In this document: positions 16,640-26,200 of the stretch, in pieces
Numbering within the stretch: position 1 is the first letter of the stretch
How the letters are laid out: each line of letters starts with the position of its first letter
Source of the DNA: CAZSWS01 sp964610765
GTDB taxonomy: Bacteria > Bacteroidota > Bacteroidia > Bacteroidales > Tannerellaceae
Assembly (NCBI GenBank): GCA_964610765.1
Contig: CAZSWS010000028.1
Span: forward strand, 1 to 31,528
Direction of reading: 5' to 3'
DNA length: 31,528 nucleotides
Program-made: the position numbers and the translations under genes
The notes under the pieces: model-generated
Told to the model about the DNA's origin: nothing
Databases searched by the model: none
What the model saw: the letters and a program-made list of their open reading frames with translations, nothing else

Positions 16640-16897
16640 ATGATTTATGAAAGAGCAGGTTCACCAATAGTAAATGAAAGTCTTTCTCAAGTAAGCACCA
16701 AAAGGATATCCAATAGATACCCTTTTGGTGCTTACCATACAAACCTCTGTGACGTATCCTTCTTGTAAACAAGCAGAGAGTCGTTTAACATCACGAGTGG
16801 AAACACCAAACTTCTCTTCACTTTTTTCACCCTGACTATCTAGTATACACATAAATATACTATCTTTATGAATGTCAAGCCCACATACTGTTCTCAT
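16640..16897 (-). pseudogene. IS110-family transposase fragment, frameshifted and truncated
   Basis: From the ATG at 16897 the minus strand reads MRTVCGLDIHKDSIFMCILD, then EEKFGVSTRDVKRL and EVCMVST. This is the start of an IS110-type DEDD transposase, with Asp8 in GLDIHK. After MVST the frame breaks at about 16720-16730 and homology continues in another frame as GIYWISFWCLLEKDFHLLLVN, matching the family pattern MESTGIYWIPIW...LE...LVNP. The expected catalytic Glu of MEST is Val here. Nothing matches beyond about 16640, so the remaining DEDD residues and the C-terminal Ser domain are gone. In intact IS110 elements the non-coding end upstream of the gene encodes a bridge RNA; the matching region here would be 16898-17030, but I cannot define it. 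Confidence 0.8.
16691..16735. repeat. 15-bp perfect inverted repeat at the break of the IS110 pseudogene
   Basis: GTAAGCACCAAAAGG (16691-16705) is the exact reverse complement of 16721-16735, around a 15-nt loop. It covers the exact point where the transposase frame breaks. There is no T-tract on either side, so it is a poor candidate for an intrinsic terminator, although it could affect the 3' end of the GH123 transcript. Confidence 0.85.
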
Positions 16898-17029
16898 GAT
16901 TATAAGTTTTGAAGTGAAACAATTGTACCTAAGAGTACGTTCCTTATAATTAGAACAGTTGGGGGCTTGATTATTACCAATAAATAATCCATTTTTATAG
17001 CCCGGTTTATAAAATCAAGATTATTTATT

Positions 17030-17037
17030 TAAGTTTG
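17030..17037 (+). promoter_or_regulatory. -7 promoter element of the dipeptidase-mtaD-PNP operon
   Basis: TAAGTTTG matches TAnnTTTG perfectly, 24 nt before the ATG at 17062. The -33 region has only T-rich partial matches. This box overlaps the TTG at 17035 that would extend the reading frame, which supports the ATG at 17062 as the start. Confidence 0.6.
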
Positions 17038-17061
17038 TCTTATAACAAAAACATCATACAA

Positions 17062-18417
17062 ATGACAGTCAAAGAATACATTCAAACGAACAAGGAGAGA
17101 TTTCTCGATGAACTATTCACCTTAATACGTATTCCATCCGTTAGTGCTAAAGCAGAACATAAAGCAGATATGCTGGCATGTGCCAACCAATGGGTTAGCA
17201 TACTTCTTTCTTCCGGCGCAGATAAAGCAACTGTCATGGAAAGCGAAGGAAATCCGATCGTTTACGGAGAAAAGAATCTTAATAATGAGGCGCCAACTGT
17301 ATTGATTTATGCCCATTATGACGTCATGCCACCAGAGCCACTTGAACTTTGGAAAAGTCAGCCTTTTGAACCGGAGCTTAGAGAGGGTCGGATTTGGGCA
17401 AGAGGAGCTGATGATGACAAAGGGCAGGCTATGATGCAAGTAAAAGGTTTTGAAACAGCTCTCAACTTAAATCTTTTACAATGTAACATCAAGTTTTTAT
17501 TCGAAGGAGAAGAAGAAATTGGTTCTCCTAGTTTAGAAGCATTCTGCAAACAACATAAAGAACTACTAAAAGCAGATGTCATCTTGGTTTCAGACACAAG
17601 TATGATAAGCTACGACACTCCCTCTTTAACTACCGGACTACGTGGGTTGGCATATTGGGAAGTGGAAGTGACCGGTCCCAATCGCGACCTGCACTCAGGG
17701 CATTTCGGTGGTGCTGTAGCCAATCCAATTAATATTTTATGCCAACTAATGGCCGGAATTACTTCTCCTGACGGACGTATTACTATTCCCGGATTCTACG
17801 ATGATGTAGAAGAACTCACTAAAGAAGAAAAAGAAATGGTAGACCTTATTCCATTTAATGAAGACACCTACAAACAATCCATAGGTGTAAAAGCTTTATT
17901 TGGCGAAATAGGATATTCTACTCTTGAAAGAAACAGTTCTCGACCTTCGTTTGATATATGTGGAATATGGGGAGGTTACACAGGAGAAGGAGCTAAAACT
18001 GTTCTTCCATCCAAAGCATATGCCAAAGTTTCCTGTCGGCTAGTTCCACATCAGGACTACCAAAAGATTTCTCAAATGTTTGAAGACTACATGAATCAAA
18101 TAGCCCCTCCCTATGTAGAAGTAAAAGTCAAAACATTACATGGCGGACAAGGGTATGTATGTCCCATTGACCTACCTGCATATCGTGCAGCAGAAAAAGC
18201 ATACACCACCGTTTTTGGTAAAAAACCATTAGCTGCCAGACGAGGAGGAAGCATCCCAATCATTTCCACATTCGAACAAGTGTTAGGCATTAAAACGGTC
18301 TTAATGGGTTTTGGTTTAGAACAAAATGCCATCCATTCACCCAATGAGAGCTGTCGCTTAGACCTATTTGAGCAAGGAGTTGAAGCGGTTGCTGAGTTTT
18401 ATCGAGAATATAGATAG
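17062..18417 (+). CDS. M20-family dipeptidase
   Basis: A 451-residue cytoplasmic metallopeptidase of the M20 family, carnosinase-like dipeptidase branch. Metal and catalytic residues are visible: His85 and Asp87 in YAHYDVMPP, the bridging Asp118 in ARGADDDKG, and Glu150/Glu151 in FEGEEEIGSP. A dimerisation-domain segment follows (TGPNRDLHSGHFGG). The C-terminal His is in NAIHSPNES. It should cleave dipeptides or similar amide substrates; the exact specificity is not readable. The start is the ATG at 17062, because the upstream TTG at 17035 lies inside the -7 element. It opens a three-gene operon, with mtaD starting 6 nt after its stop. Confidence 0.9.
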   Translation: MTVKEYIQTNKERFLDELFTLIRIPSVSAKAEHKADMLACANQWVSILLSSGADKATVMESEGNPIVYGEKNLNNEAPTVLIYAHYDVMPPEPLELWKSQPFEPELREGRIWARGADDDKGQAMMQVKGFETALNLNLLQCNIKFLFEGEEEIGSPSLEAFCKQHKELLKADVILVSDTSMISYDTPSLTTGLRGLAYWEVEVTGPNRDLHSGHFGGAVANPINILCQLMAGITSPDGRITIPGFYDDVEELTKEEKEMVDLIPFNEDTYKQSIGVKALFGEIGYSTLERNSSRPSFDICGIWGGYTGEGAKTVLPSKAYAKVSCRLVPHQDYQKISQMFEDYMNQIAPPYVEVKVKTLHGGQGYVCPIDLPAYRAAEKAYTTVFGKKPLAARRGGSIPIISTFEQVLGIKTVLMGFGLEQNAIHSPNESCRLDLFEQGVEAVAEFYREYR

Positions 18418-18423
18418 TGAGAC

Positions 18424-19683
18424 ATGAAAATACTTATCAAACAGGTTGAGCTAAATGGAAAGCCCACCGACATATACATCAATGGTAACAAAATAGAACA
18501 AATAGCACCCAAACTATCTATACAAGCAGACAAAACCATTGACGGCAAAGGGAAAGCAATTATTCCGGGGCTGATAAACTTGCATACACATACCGGAATG
18601 ACGATTTTTCGAGGCTTTGGCGATGATATGCTTCTGATGCCTTGGCTCGAAGAGAAAATCTGGCCCTATGAGGCTAAGATGACTGAGAAAGATGTGTATT
18701 GGGGGAGCAAACTGGCTTGTCTTGAGATGATTAAAACAGGTACGACCACGTTTTCCGACATGTATATGAAAATGGATGCGACTATTACTGCTGTCGAAGA
18801 ATCAGGGCTACGTGCACTGTTGGCTGAAACATGCTTTGATCATTTCAATGCTACACTACGTGAAAAGGCAAAAAAACAAATTTCTAACCGCATTGAACAC
18901 TTTGCTCAAAACAATAAAAGCGAACGTATATCTTTATCCATCGGACCACATGCTATCTATACGGTATCAGGCGAGTTACTACAATGGATTAACCAAGTAT
19001 CTAAAGAGCACAACCTGCCTATTCATATCCATGTGTCTGAAACAGAGAAAGAGGTAAATGATTGCATTCATCAGTTTGGTGTTTCACCCGTACACTATTT
19101 AAATAAATTAGGGATTCTTTCTCCTCGCATAATAATCGCACACGGACTGTACGTAAGTGATGATGAACTACCTCTATTGGCCGACAATGGAGTAAAAGTC
19201 GTACATAACCCCGCCTCAAACATGAAACTAGGCTCCGGCATTTATTTCAAATTCAAAGAAATGAAAGATACTGGTATTCAAGTCGGTCTAGGTACAGATA
19301 GCACCGCTTCATCCAACAATTTGGACATGATTGAAGTCATGAAGCTTACCTCACTACTTGGTAAAGGATGGAGAAAAAACCCGGAAGTATTAACGTGTAA
19401 CGATGTGTTTGAAGCAGCAACTTCAGTAGGGGCAGACATATTAGGAATCAACAGTGGTCGCATTGAAGTCGGATGTCTTGCTGATATTTGCCTAATTGAT
19501 CTCAACATACCTGCGTTTACTCCAAATTTCAACTTGCTTTCTAACCTGGTTTACGCTGCTAATGGAAGTTGCATTGACACGGTTATTTGTGATGGACAAG
19601 TACTAATGGAAAACAAACAAGTAGATGGAGAAGATGAAATATTAAGTAAATCAGCAGAAATTGCCTATAAACTCATGAAATAA
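18424..19683 (+). CDS. mtaD: 5-methylthioadenosine/S-adenosylhomocysteine deaminase-type amidohydrolase
   Basis: A 419-residue amidohydrolase of the ATZ/TRZ group. Zinc ligands are His54 and His56 in GLINLHTHTGM, a His in the IHVSETEKE segment, a His in IIAHGLYV, and Asp in GLGTDSTASSNN. The block FRGFGDDMLLMPWLEEKIWP followed by EMIKTGTTTFSDMY is characteristic of MTA/SAH deaminases. These convert methylthioadenosine, S-adenosylhomocysteine or 5'-deoxyadenosine to the inosine forms. The next gene is a purine nucleoside phosphorylase, which could split the inosine products, and this supports the assignment. Other amidohydrolases (guanine deaminase, chlorohydrolases) are less likely. It starts 6 nt after the dipeptidase and ends 22 nt before the phosphorylase. 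Confidence 0.87.
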   Translation: MKILIKQVELNGKPTDIYINGNKIEQIAPKLSIQADKTIDGKGKAIIPGLINLHTHTGMTIFRGFGDDMLLMPWLEEKIWPYEAKMTEKDVYWGSKLACLEMIKTGTTTFSDMYMKMDATITAVEESGLRALLAETCFDHFNATLREKAKKQISNRIEHFAQNNKSERISLSIGPHAIYTVSGELLQWINQVSKEHNLPIHIHVSETEKEVNDCIHQFGVSPVHYLNKLGILSPRIIIAHGLYVSDDELPLLADNGVKVVHNPASNMKLGSGIYFKFKEMKDTGIQVGLGTDSTASSNNLDMIEVMKLTSLLGKGWRKNPEVLTCNDVFEAATSVGADILGINSGRIEVGCLADICLIDLNIPAFTPNFNLLSNLVYAANGSCIDTVICDGQVLMENKQVDGEDEILSKSAEIAYKLMK

Positions 19684-19705
19684 TAAACAATAAAACTACA
19701 TACTT

Positions 19706-20518
19706 ATGACACAACTATACCAAGAAACAGCCGATTATCTTAAACAGCACATCAATGGACAGCCGGAAACTGCAATCATCCTAGGAAGTGGTCTGGGAGC
19801 ATTGGCCGAACAAATAGAACAACCAACCATTATACCCTATAAAGAGATACCACATTTTCCGCAGTCTACGGTTATTGGACATAAAGGAAATCTGATTGCC
19901 GGAAAGCTCGGAGGCAAAGAGGTGCTTGCTATGCAAGGTCGATTCCATTATTATGAGGGATATAACATGCAGCAAGTTACATTTCCTATCCGTGTTATGA
20001 AGTTGTTAGGCATTAAGAACCTGCTGGTATCAAATGCGGCAGGGGGTATTAACCACACGTTTAAGATTGGCAACTTAATGATTATCAAAGATCATATCAA
20101 CATGATGCCCAATCCATTGATTGGACCAAACAATGAACATTTTGGCACTCGCTTCCCGGATATGACCCGTGTCTATGACCGGGAAATGATTGGATGGGTA
20201 AAAGAAGTAGCAAAAGAGCTGGATATTCCACTGAAGGAAGGAGTATATGTGGCCCTAACCGGTCCATCATACGAAACACCGGCTGAATATGCTTTCTATG
20301 GCAAAGCAGGCGGAGATGCTGTAGGCATGAGCACCGTTCCGGAAACAATTGTAGCTCGTCATGCCGGGCTCCGTGTGTTTGGTATGTCCGTTATCACAAA
20401 CGAAGGTTATCACTTTACTGACGACTTTGTCAATAGTGGCGAAGATGTTGTAGTTGCAGCTAACAAAGCAGCAAAGACCATGACGACCTTATTTACAAAA
20501 CTAATTGAGAAACTATAA
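19706..20518 (+). CDS. punA: Purine nucleoside phosphorylase (trimeric, PNP-I)
   Basis: A 270-residue enzyme that cleaves purine nucleosides with phosphate to free base and ribose-1-phosphate. Family segments are visible in order: phosphate-binding AIILGSGLGAL (Ser28), GHKGNLIAG, MQGRFHYYEGY, VSNAAGGIN, ALTGPSYETPAEY with the active-site Glu, GMSTVPETIVARH, and SVITNEGYH with the purine-binding Asn. This pattern fits the trimeric inosine/guanosine type rather than hexameric DeoD. Directly downstream of mtaD it could act on inosine, methylthioinosine or deoxyinosine; which one is preferred cannot be read from sequence. A terminator follows 7 nt after the stop. Confidence 0.93.
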   Translation: MTQLYQETADYLKQHINGQPETAIILGSGLGALAEQIEQPTIIPYKEIPHFPQSTVIGHKGNLIAGKLGGKEVLAMQGRFHYYEGYNMQQVTFPIRVMKLLGIKNLLVSNAAGGINHTFKIGNLMIIKDHINMMPNPLIGPNNEHFGTRFPDMTRVYDREMIGWVKEVAKELDIPLKEGVYVALTGPSYETPAEYAFYGKAGGDAVGMSTVPETIVARHAGLRVFGMSVITNEGYHFTDDFVNSGEDVVVAANKAAKTMTTLFTKLIEKL

Positions 20519-20524
20519 CCCCAT

Positions 20525-20563
20525 TCACCCATGCAGCAAACTGTGTGGGTGATAACTATTTTT
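20525..20563 (+). terminator. Rho-independent terminator after the phosphorylase gene
   Basis: TCACCCA (20525-20531) pairs with TGGGTGA (20546-20552). The stem continues inward through two wobbles and CAG/CTG to a caaa loop, about 12 bp in all. A T-run follows at 20559-20563. It separates the three-gene operon from the SGNH hydrolase. Confidence 0.7.
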
Positions 20564-20582
20564 AAACCACAAATTAGAACGT

Positions 20583-21353
20583 ATGAACAATCGAAGAACC
20601 TTCTTAAAAAAAACCGCACTAGCAGGAGCCGGTGCTTTGCTTCTACCCTCAATAGCTAAAGCTGCAGTACATGAAACGGCTGAAACAAATGCCGCTAAAA
20701 TTAAACTTAAACAAGATGCTGTCATTCTCCTGCAAGGAGACTCTATCACGGATGCCGGAAGAAGTCGTCAGTCTTTGGAATACAATAAAATGGATCAACT
20801 AGGATCGGGCTACCCTCTTTTCATAGCCTCACATCTTCTAAATGTGCATGCGGAAAAACAACTAAAAATATACAACAGAGGGATTAGTGGTAATAAAGTA
20901 TTCCAATTACAAGAGCGTTGGAACACAGACGCTATCGATTTAAAACCGGACGTAATAAGCATTCTTATTGGCGTAAATGATTATTGGCATACCTTGGATG
21001 GAGGATATAAAGGAACCATTGAGGTGTATAATAATGACTTAAGAGCGCTATTAGATGATACTAAAAAGCGACTACCTAATGTTCAGCTAGTATTGGGAGA
21101 ACCTTTTATCCTTAAAGGAGGAACAGCCATTGATGAATCTCGTTGGCTTCCAATGTTTGATGAGTACAGAACAGCGCTTAAGAAAATTGCTGCTGACTAT
21201 CGAGCCATATTCGTTCCCTACCAAACAGCTTTCGACAAAGCGCTGAAAGTAGCTCCGGCTAGCTACTGGGCTGGCGACGGGGTACATCCGGATCTTCCGG
21301 GTAGACAGCTGATGGCTGCCACCTGGCTAGCAGCTACCGGGCTCACCAAATAG
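20583..21353 (+). CDS. Tat-exported SGNH/GDSL hydrolase
   Basis: A 256-residue protein with a twin-arginine signal: NRRTFLKK at residues 3-10, a hydrophobic stretch (TALAGAGALLLPSIAKA), and a likely cleavage after residue 27. The four SGNH blocks are present: Ser54 in LQGDSITDAG, Gly103 in NRGISGN, Asn132 in IGVNDYW, and Asp232/His235 in GDGVHPD. Such enzymes are esterases or deacetylases; in Bacteroidota many remove acetyl groups from sugars in the periplasm. The specificity here is unknown. It lies between two terminators and so is probably monocistronic. Confidence 0.9.
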   Translation: MNNRRTFLKKTALAGAGALLLPSIAKAAVHETAETNAAKIKLKQDAVILLQGDSITDAGRSRQSLEYNKMDQLGSGYPLFIASHLLNVHAEKQLKIYNRGISGNKVFQLQERWNTDAIDLKPDVISILIGVNDYWHTLDGGYKGTIEVYNNDLRALLDDTKKRLPNVQLVLGEPFILKGGTAIDESRWLPMFDEYRTALKKIAADYRAIFVPYQTAFDKALKVAPASYWAGDGVHPDLPGRQLMAATWLAATGLTK

Positions 21354-21368
21354 ATATCAACCATTACA

Positions 21369-21419
21369 CCTTTAAGCGTTTAGATCTTTATATATATCTA
21401 GATGCTTAAAGGCTTTTTT
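21369..21419 (+). terminator. Rho-independent terminator after the SGNH hydrolase gene
   Basis: CCTTTAAGC (21369-21377) pairs perfectly with GCTTAAAGG (21404-21412). An inner TAGAT/ATCTA pairing extends the hairpin, and a T6 run follows at 21414-21419. It starts 16 nt after the stop codon. Confidence 0.85.
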
Positions 21420-21520
21420 CACTCTCTTTACTCGTTCTGTTTCTACCATACAAAGAAATTCAAAACACTTTTAGACTTTGCATTGTTATGTTATAAAACA
21501 TATAATAGCAAAAACTTTTC

Positions 21521-22774
21521 ATGATAAAAGAAAAAAGTAGTGCCACAGTTCCTAAACTATGGACACCCGGCTTTATCAATGTCTGCTTGTCAAACTTTAT
21601 TATGGCATGCACTTTCAACCTACTCATGCCCTCCATTCCGCTCTATGTTACTGAAAAACTAGATATCCCTCAGTCAAAAACAGGTATCCTATTGGCATCA
21701 TATGCAGTTGCTCTGATGTTTGTCCGCCCGTTTTCAGGTTATTTAGTCGACCTTTATTCACGTAAAAAAATGTTGATGGCCGGATTTATTGGCTATGTGC
21801 TGGTTTTTATAGGCTATTTCAACTTCACTGCGGTAGGAGTTAGTGATTTTTTGCATCGAGTCTTCCATGCTGAATGGAGTTTCTATGCAATTACCATTGG
21901 ACTTTTCATTTTTGTTCGTTTCCTACACGGTATCACCTGGGGAATATCAACAGTATCTTCCAGCACCTTAGCTATCGACCTTGTTCCATCTGAAAGAAGA
22001 GCTGAAGGAATTGGATACTATGGAGTATTTATGAATATTGCAATGGCCATTGGACCATTCATTGCCATACATATATACTATGCATACGGATTTCAAGTGC
22101 TATTACTTTGTGCTATGGCTATGGGAATAATAGGCATTCTGTCTGTTTCCATGATTAAAGCACCTGAGCGGCCAAAAATAGAACATGGGAAGATTTCGCT
22201 CGACCGCTTCTTCCTCCTTCCTGCTTGGCCAATCTTTTTAAATCAATTACTTCCTAGTTTTGCATGGGGTACTATTGGACCTTTTGTTGCCCAATACGGC
22301 AAATCACATCACATCGACAATCCCGGAATTTTCTTCCTCTTTTGGGCAGGAGGTCTTATGCTTTCCCGAACCTTTTCAGGCAGACAAGTGGACAAAGGGC
22401 ATATACATATAGTAACCGCCTCTTCCATGTTCATTGCTGCTATTGCCTTCTTACTATTTTCAACCATCCAGAGTGTTTTATTTTTCTGCCTATGCGGTTT
22501 AGCTTTAGGCATTGGATTTGGCATGATGTTTCCCGCTCTACAAACCCTCTATATCAATATGGCAAACAATAACCAGCGCGGAACAGCTAACTCGACCTAC
22601 TTATTAGGATTTGATTTGGGACTTGCTATGGGAATGCTAATAGGCGGATATATCACCGGTTATCTTTCATTTAGCACACTCTACCTCATTGATGCCATCA
22701 TTTGCCTCCTCAGCGTATTCATCTATCTCGGTATCTCTGCCAAAGTCTATGAACGCAAACGCCTCAACAGATAA
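21521..22774 (+). CDS. MFS transporter (DHA1/sugar-efflux-like)
   Basis: A 417-residue membrane protein with about 12 hydrophobic segments. MFS motif A is clear at residues 73-83 (GYLVDLYSRKK), with RP at 69-70 before it and a second half-repeat copy (SRTFSGRQVDKGHIH) in the C-terminal half. The pattern LVPSERRAEGIGYYGVFMNIAMAIGP resembles drug or sugar efflux members of MFS. The substrate is unknown. It is preceded by a terminator and followed by a 518-nt gap, so it is probably a single-gene unit. It is unlike the POT-type carrier at 3203, lacking ExxER in helix 1. Confidence 0.85.
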   Translation: MIKEKSSATVPKLWTPGFINVCLSNFIMACTFNLLMPSIPLYVTEKLDIPQSKTGILLASYAVALMFVRPFSGYLVDLYSRKKMLMAGFIGYVLVFIGYFNFTAVGVSDFLHRVFHAEWSFYAITIGLFIFVRFLHGITWGISTVSSSTLAIDLVPSERRAEGIGYYGVFMNIAMAIGPFIAIHIYYAYGFQVLLLCAMAMGIIGILSVSMIKAPERPKIEHGKISLDRFFLLPAWPIFLNQLLPSFAWGTIGPFVAQYGKSHHIDNPGIFFLFWAGGLMLSRTFSGRQVDKGHIHIVTASSMFIAAIAFLLFSTIQSVLFFCLCGLALGIGFGMMFPALQTLYINMANNNQRGTANSTYLLGFDLGLAMGMLIGGYITGYLSFSTLYLIDAIICLLSVFIYLGISAKVYERKRLNR

Positions 22775-23057
22775 AACAATGCCAAACATTTTGTCCTGTA
22801 ATTAAGTATTTTACAACAGCTATTTTTAACACCTAACCCTAAGCGAATAACTGTTAATATTAAGCAGCAAATCAAATTAATTTTCAAGCACTCAATGTCA
22901 AGTAATTCAACAATATTTAACCAGATATCTTAAAATAAAAAAACAACTTGAAGGATTTTTATACTATATATGATACATTATTATCCACGTCTCACAATTA
23001 AGCAACAGATGCATTGTTAATAAAACACAAATAATTTTTATAGTATAATAATTAATT
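22775..23057. other. AT-rich gap between the MFS gene and the susC promoter
   Basis: No gene, RNA gene or strong terminator was recognised here. There are only short AT-rich inverted repeats of 6 bp. No ECF sigma factor, anti-sigma factor, hybrid two-component system or SusR-like regulator precedes susC. Confidence 0.4.
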
Positions 23058-23065
23058 TATATTTG
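23058..23065 (+). promoter_or_regulatory. -7 promoter element of the susCD operon
   Basis: TATATTTG matches TAnnTTTG perfectly, with a T-run (23035-23039) at about the -33 position. It is flanked by a 7-bp inverted repeat, TATAATA (23044-23050) and TATTATA (23069-23075). If this is the real promoter, the susC mRNA has a leader of about 220 nt. Confidence 0.5.
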
Positions 23066-23292
23066 CGCTATTATAGTGAAAAAAAATCACAATAACCTTT
23101 AACATTTGCATTGAAATTTGCCAGCAAGAAGTCTTACTTTTTCTCTTTATATACAAATTAAACTAAAACCATGTCCTAAAATACATAGCCTATGATTATA
23201 CTAGACTAAACTAATCTCCCGTTCATTAAATTAAGCATATATACTTTATACTTAACTGTTATTTTAAACTTATAAACTATAAAAAAACATTT

Positions 23293-26200
23293 ATGAAATT
23301 AAAACTACTAGGAACATTCATCATGTTTTTATCTTGCACTCTCGTTTTTCCTCAAAACACAAAAAAACAAATTTCAGGTGTTATTAGAGATGGGGCAGAT
23401 AACTCTCCTATAGCTGGATCATTGGTATCTGTAACAGGAAAAACCAGCACTGCCACTGCTACAAATGCTAGCGGTGAATATACTGTTTCAGGAAGTATAG
23501 GTGACACAATAACCTTCTCTTTCATGGGGTATAGCCCTGTAAAAGAAGTCATAGACCACAGAAATGTTATTAATGTTCAGATGTTTATTGACAAAACACA
23601 ACTTGAAGAAGTTACTGTTGTCGCATTTGGGAAGCAAAGAAAGGAAAGTGTTCTTGCTTCTGTAGAAACAGTCAATATTAAAGACTTGAAAATCCCAGCA
23701 ACTAACTTAACCACAGCATTAGCTGGTAGAATTCCAGGGCTGATTTCATACCAAACAACTGGTGAGCCTGGTGCTGACAATGCTCAATTCTTCGTACGTG
23801 GTGTAACAACTTTTGGATACAAATCCGATCCTCTAATTCTCATTGACAATGTTGAAGCAACTACTGATGATTTAGCACGATTACAACCAGATGATATTGA
23901 AAGCTTCTCCATATTAAAAGACGCTTCTGCGACCGTCTTCTACGGTGCTAGAGGTGCTAATGGAATTATTCTAGTAAACACCAAATCTGGAGTAGAAGGA
24001 GGTATTAAGTTAAATGCCAGGGTTGACTTTCAGATAGCAACTCCTACCAGAACAACTAAGTTTGTTGATGGTGTACAATACATGAAACTCTATAATGAAG
24101 CTCGTCTTACAAGAGATCCGATTTTAGGCTCTTTTTATTCAGAACAAAAAATTCAATCAACTGCTCAAGGGCTTGATCCTATGATTTTCCCGAACATAGA
24201 CTGGTATGATGAACTTTTTAAAAAGCAAACATTCAATACGAAAGCTAATATAAATGTTTCAGGTGGAGGTAATATAGCCACTTACTACGTAGCGGGGGGA
24301 TATGATCATGAAACCGGTTTGCTAAATGTTGATAAAAGAAATAATTTTAGCAATAATATTAATATTAACCGTGTTCATGTACGAACAAACGTAATATTCA
24401 AACTAACCCCTACTACAACACTAGATACTCGTATAAACGGACGTTTTGAGCGATACACAGGACCTCATAATTCAACAAAAGACCTGTATAACAATATTAT
24501 GAACTCAAACCCGGTTGATTTCCCCACTTATTTTAAGCCTGATGAAAAAAATCAATATACAGAACATATTCTTTTTGGAAATACATACGTAGGAGGAAGT
24601 TTAAAACCCAATCCATATGCGAATATGATTAGTGGCTACGAAAATAGAGATGAAACAATTATTTCTGCTCAAGGTTCTTTAGTTCAGGATTTAGACTTTA
24701 TAACCAAAGGTCTTTCAGCCAAGTTAACAGTTTCCACACGTGTATGGAACTACTACTCTGCAAAAAGAAGCTATGTGCCATTTTTTTATGAGTTGGAAAA
24801 CTATGATCAAGTAACTGGTGAATATTCTTTATTTACTTTAAATCCAACTTCAGGCAACCCCTATCTAGGTGATGTTAGAGCAGGTAGAAACTCTGACTCT
24901 AAAACTTATTATGAGCTTCTTCTTAACTGGGGCAACAGTTTTGGTTTACACAATTTGGGTGCAATGACCGTGTTCAGAATGGAAGAAAACGTTCTTACAG
25001 CTGGTAACAGTAATTCTATTTATGAAACTTTACCTGAAAAAAATATGGGTAACTCAGGACGTGTTACCTATGATTATGATCGGCGCTACTTCTTGGAGTT
25101 TGGATATGGATATAATGGATCTGAAAAGTTCTCTAAAACAAAAAGATTTGGATTTTTTCCATCTCTAGCTATAGGCTGGATGGTTTCAAATGAAAATTTC
25201 TGGGAGAAAATTAACAATGATTTTTTCAGTAGTTTAAAACTAAAAGCTAGCCTTGGGAAGGTTGGGAATGACGCTATTGCAGGAAGGGCTGACCGCTTCT
25301 TCTATTTGTCTCATATTTCCATGGGAGGAGGAGGGTATCGTTGGGGTAGCTCATTCATGAATTCATACGGAGGATACTCTACCCACCGCTATGCTAACCC
25401 AGATATAACCTGGGAGGTTTCTACAAAGGCAAACATTGGTATAGAAGCAGGTTTTATGAAAGATGCTTTAAAAATACAGGCAGATGTGTTCCATGATGAC
25501 AGAAAACAAATTTATATGAGAAGAGTAAATTTTCCTGAAACAGCTGGACTCGAAGCAAGTATTAGTGGCAATATAGGTCGTGTTAAATCTTCCGGTATAG
25601 ATGCCTCTATCGATTATCAACATTTTTTCAACAACGATTTTTGGCTTACAGGTCGAGCCAATTTCACTTATGCAACCAATGAGTACGTAGAAATTGATGA
25701 AAAGAACTATGCGGACGAATACTTAAAGCGTAAAGGCCACAATATCAACCAACAGTGGGGTCTAGTAGCAGAGCGTCTTTTTGTTGATGAGGCTGAGATT
25801 GCTAACTCTCCCAAACAAGACTTCGGTGAATACATGGCTGGTGATATAAAATACAAAGACATTAATGGTGATGGAGTTGTTAATAGTAACGACAGAGTAC
25901 CTTTGGGGTTCCCTACAGTTCCTGAAATACAATATGGTTTTGGTCTCTCCGCGGGCTTTAAGAACTTCGACGCTTCTTTCTTCCTACAAGGGAACAGTCG
26001 TGTCTCTTTCTTTATCAATCCAGGTGTTGGAGGAGGAAGTGACAATGATGAAGGAATTGCACCTTTTGTCAACAGACGAAATGCTCTCACAATTGTTGCA
26101 GATGATTATTGGAGTGAAACGAATCCAAATCCATATGCATTTTGGCCACGTTTATCAACTAACCAAATAAATAACAACCTACAATCATCATCATGGTGGA

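Noticed and set aside
17035..17061. Extended TTG start for the M20 dipeptidase at 17035
   Set aside because: The TTG lies inside the perfect -7 promoter box, so it would be upstream of the transcription start.
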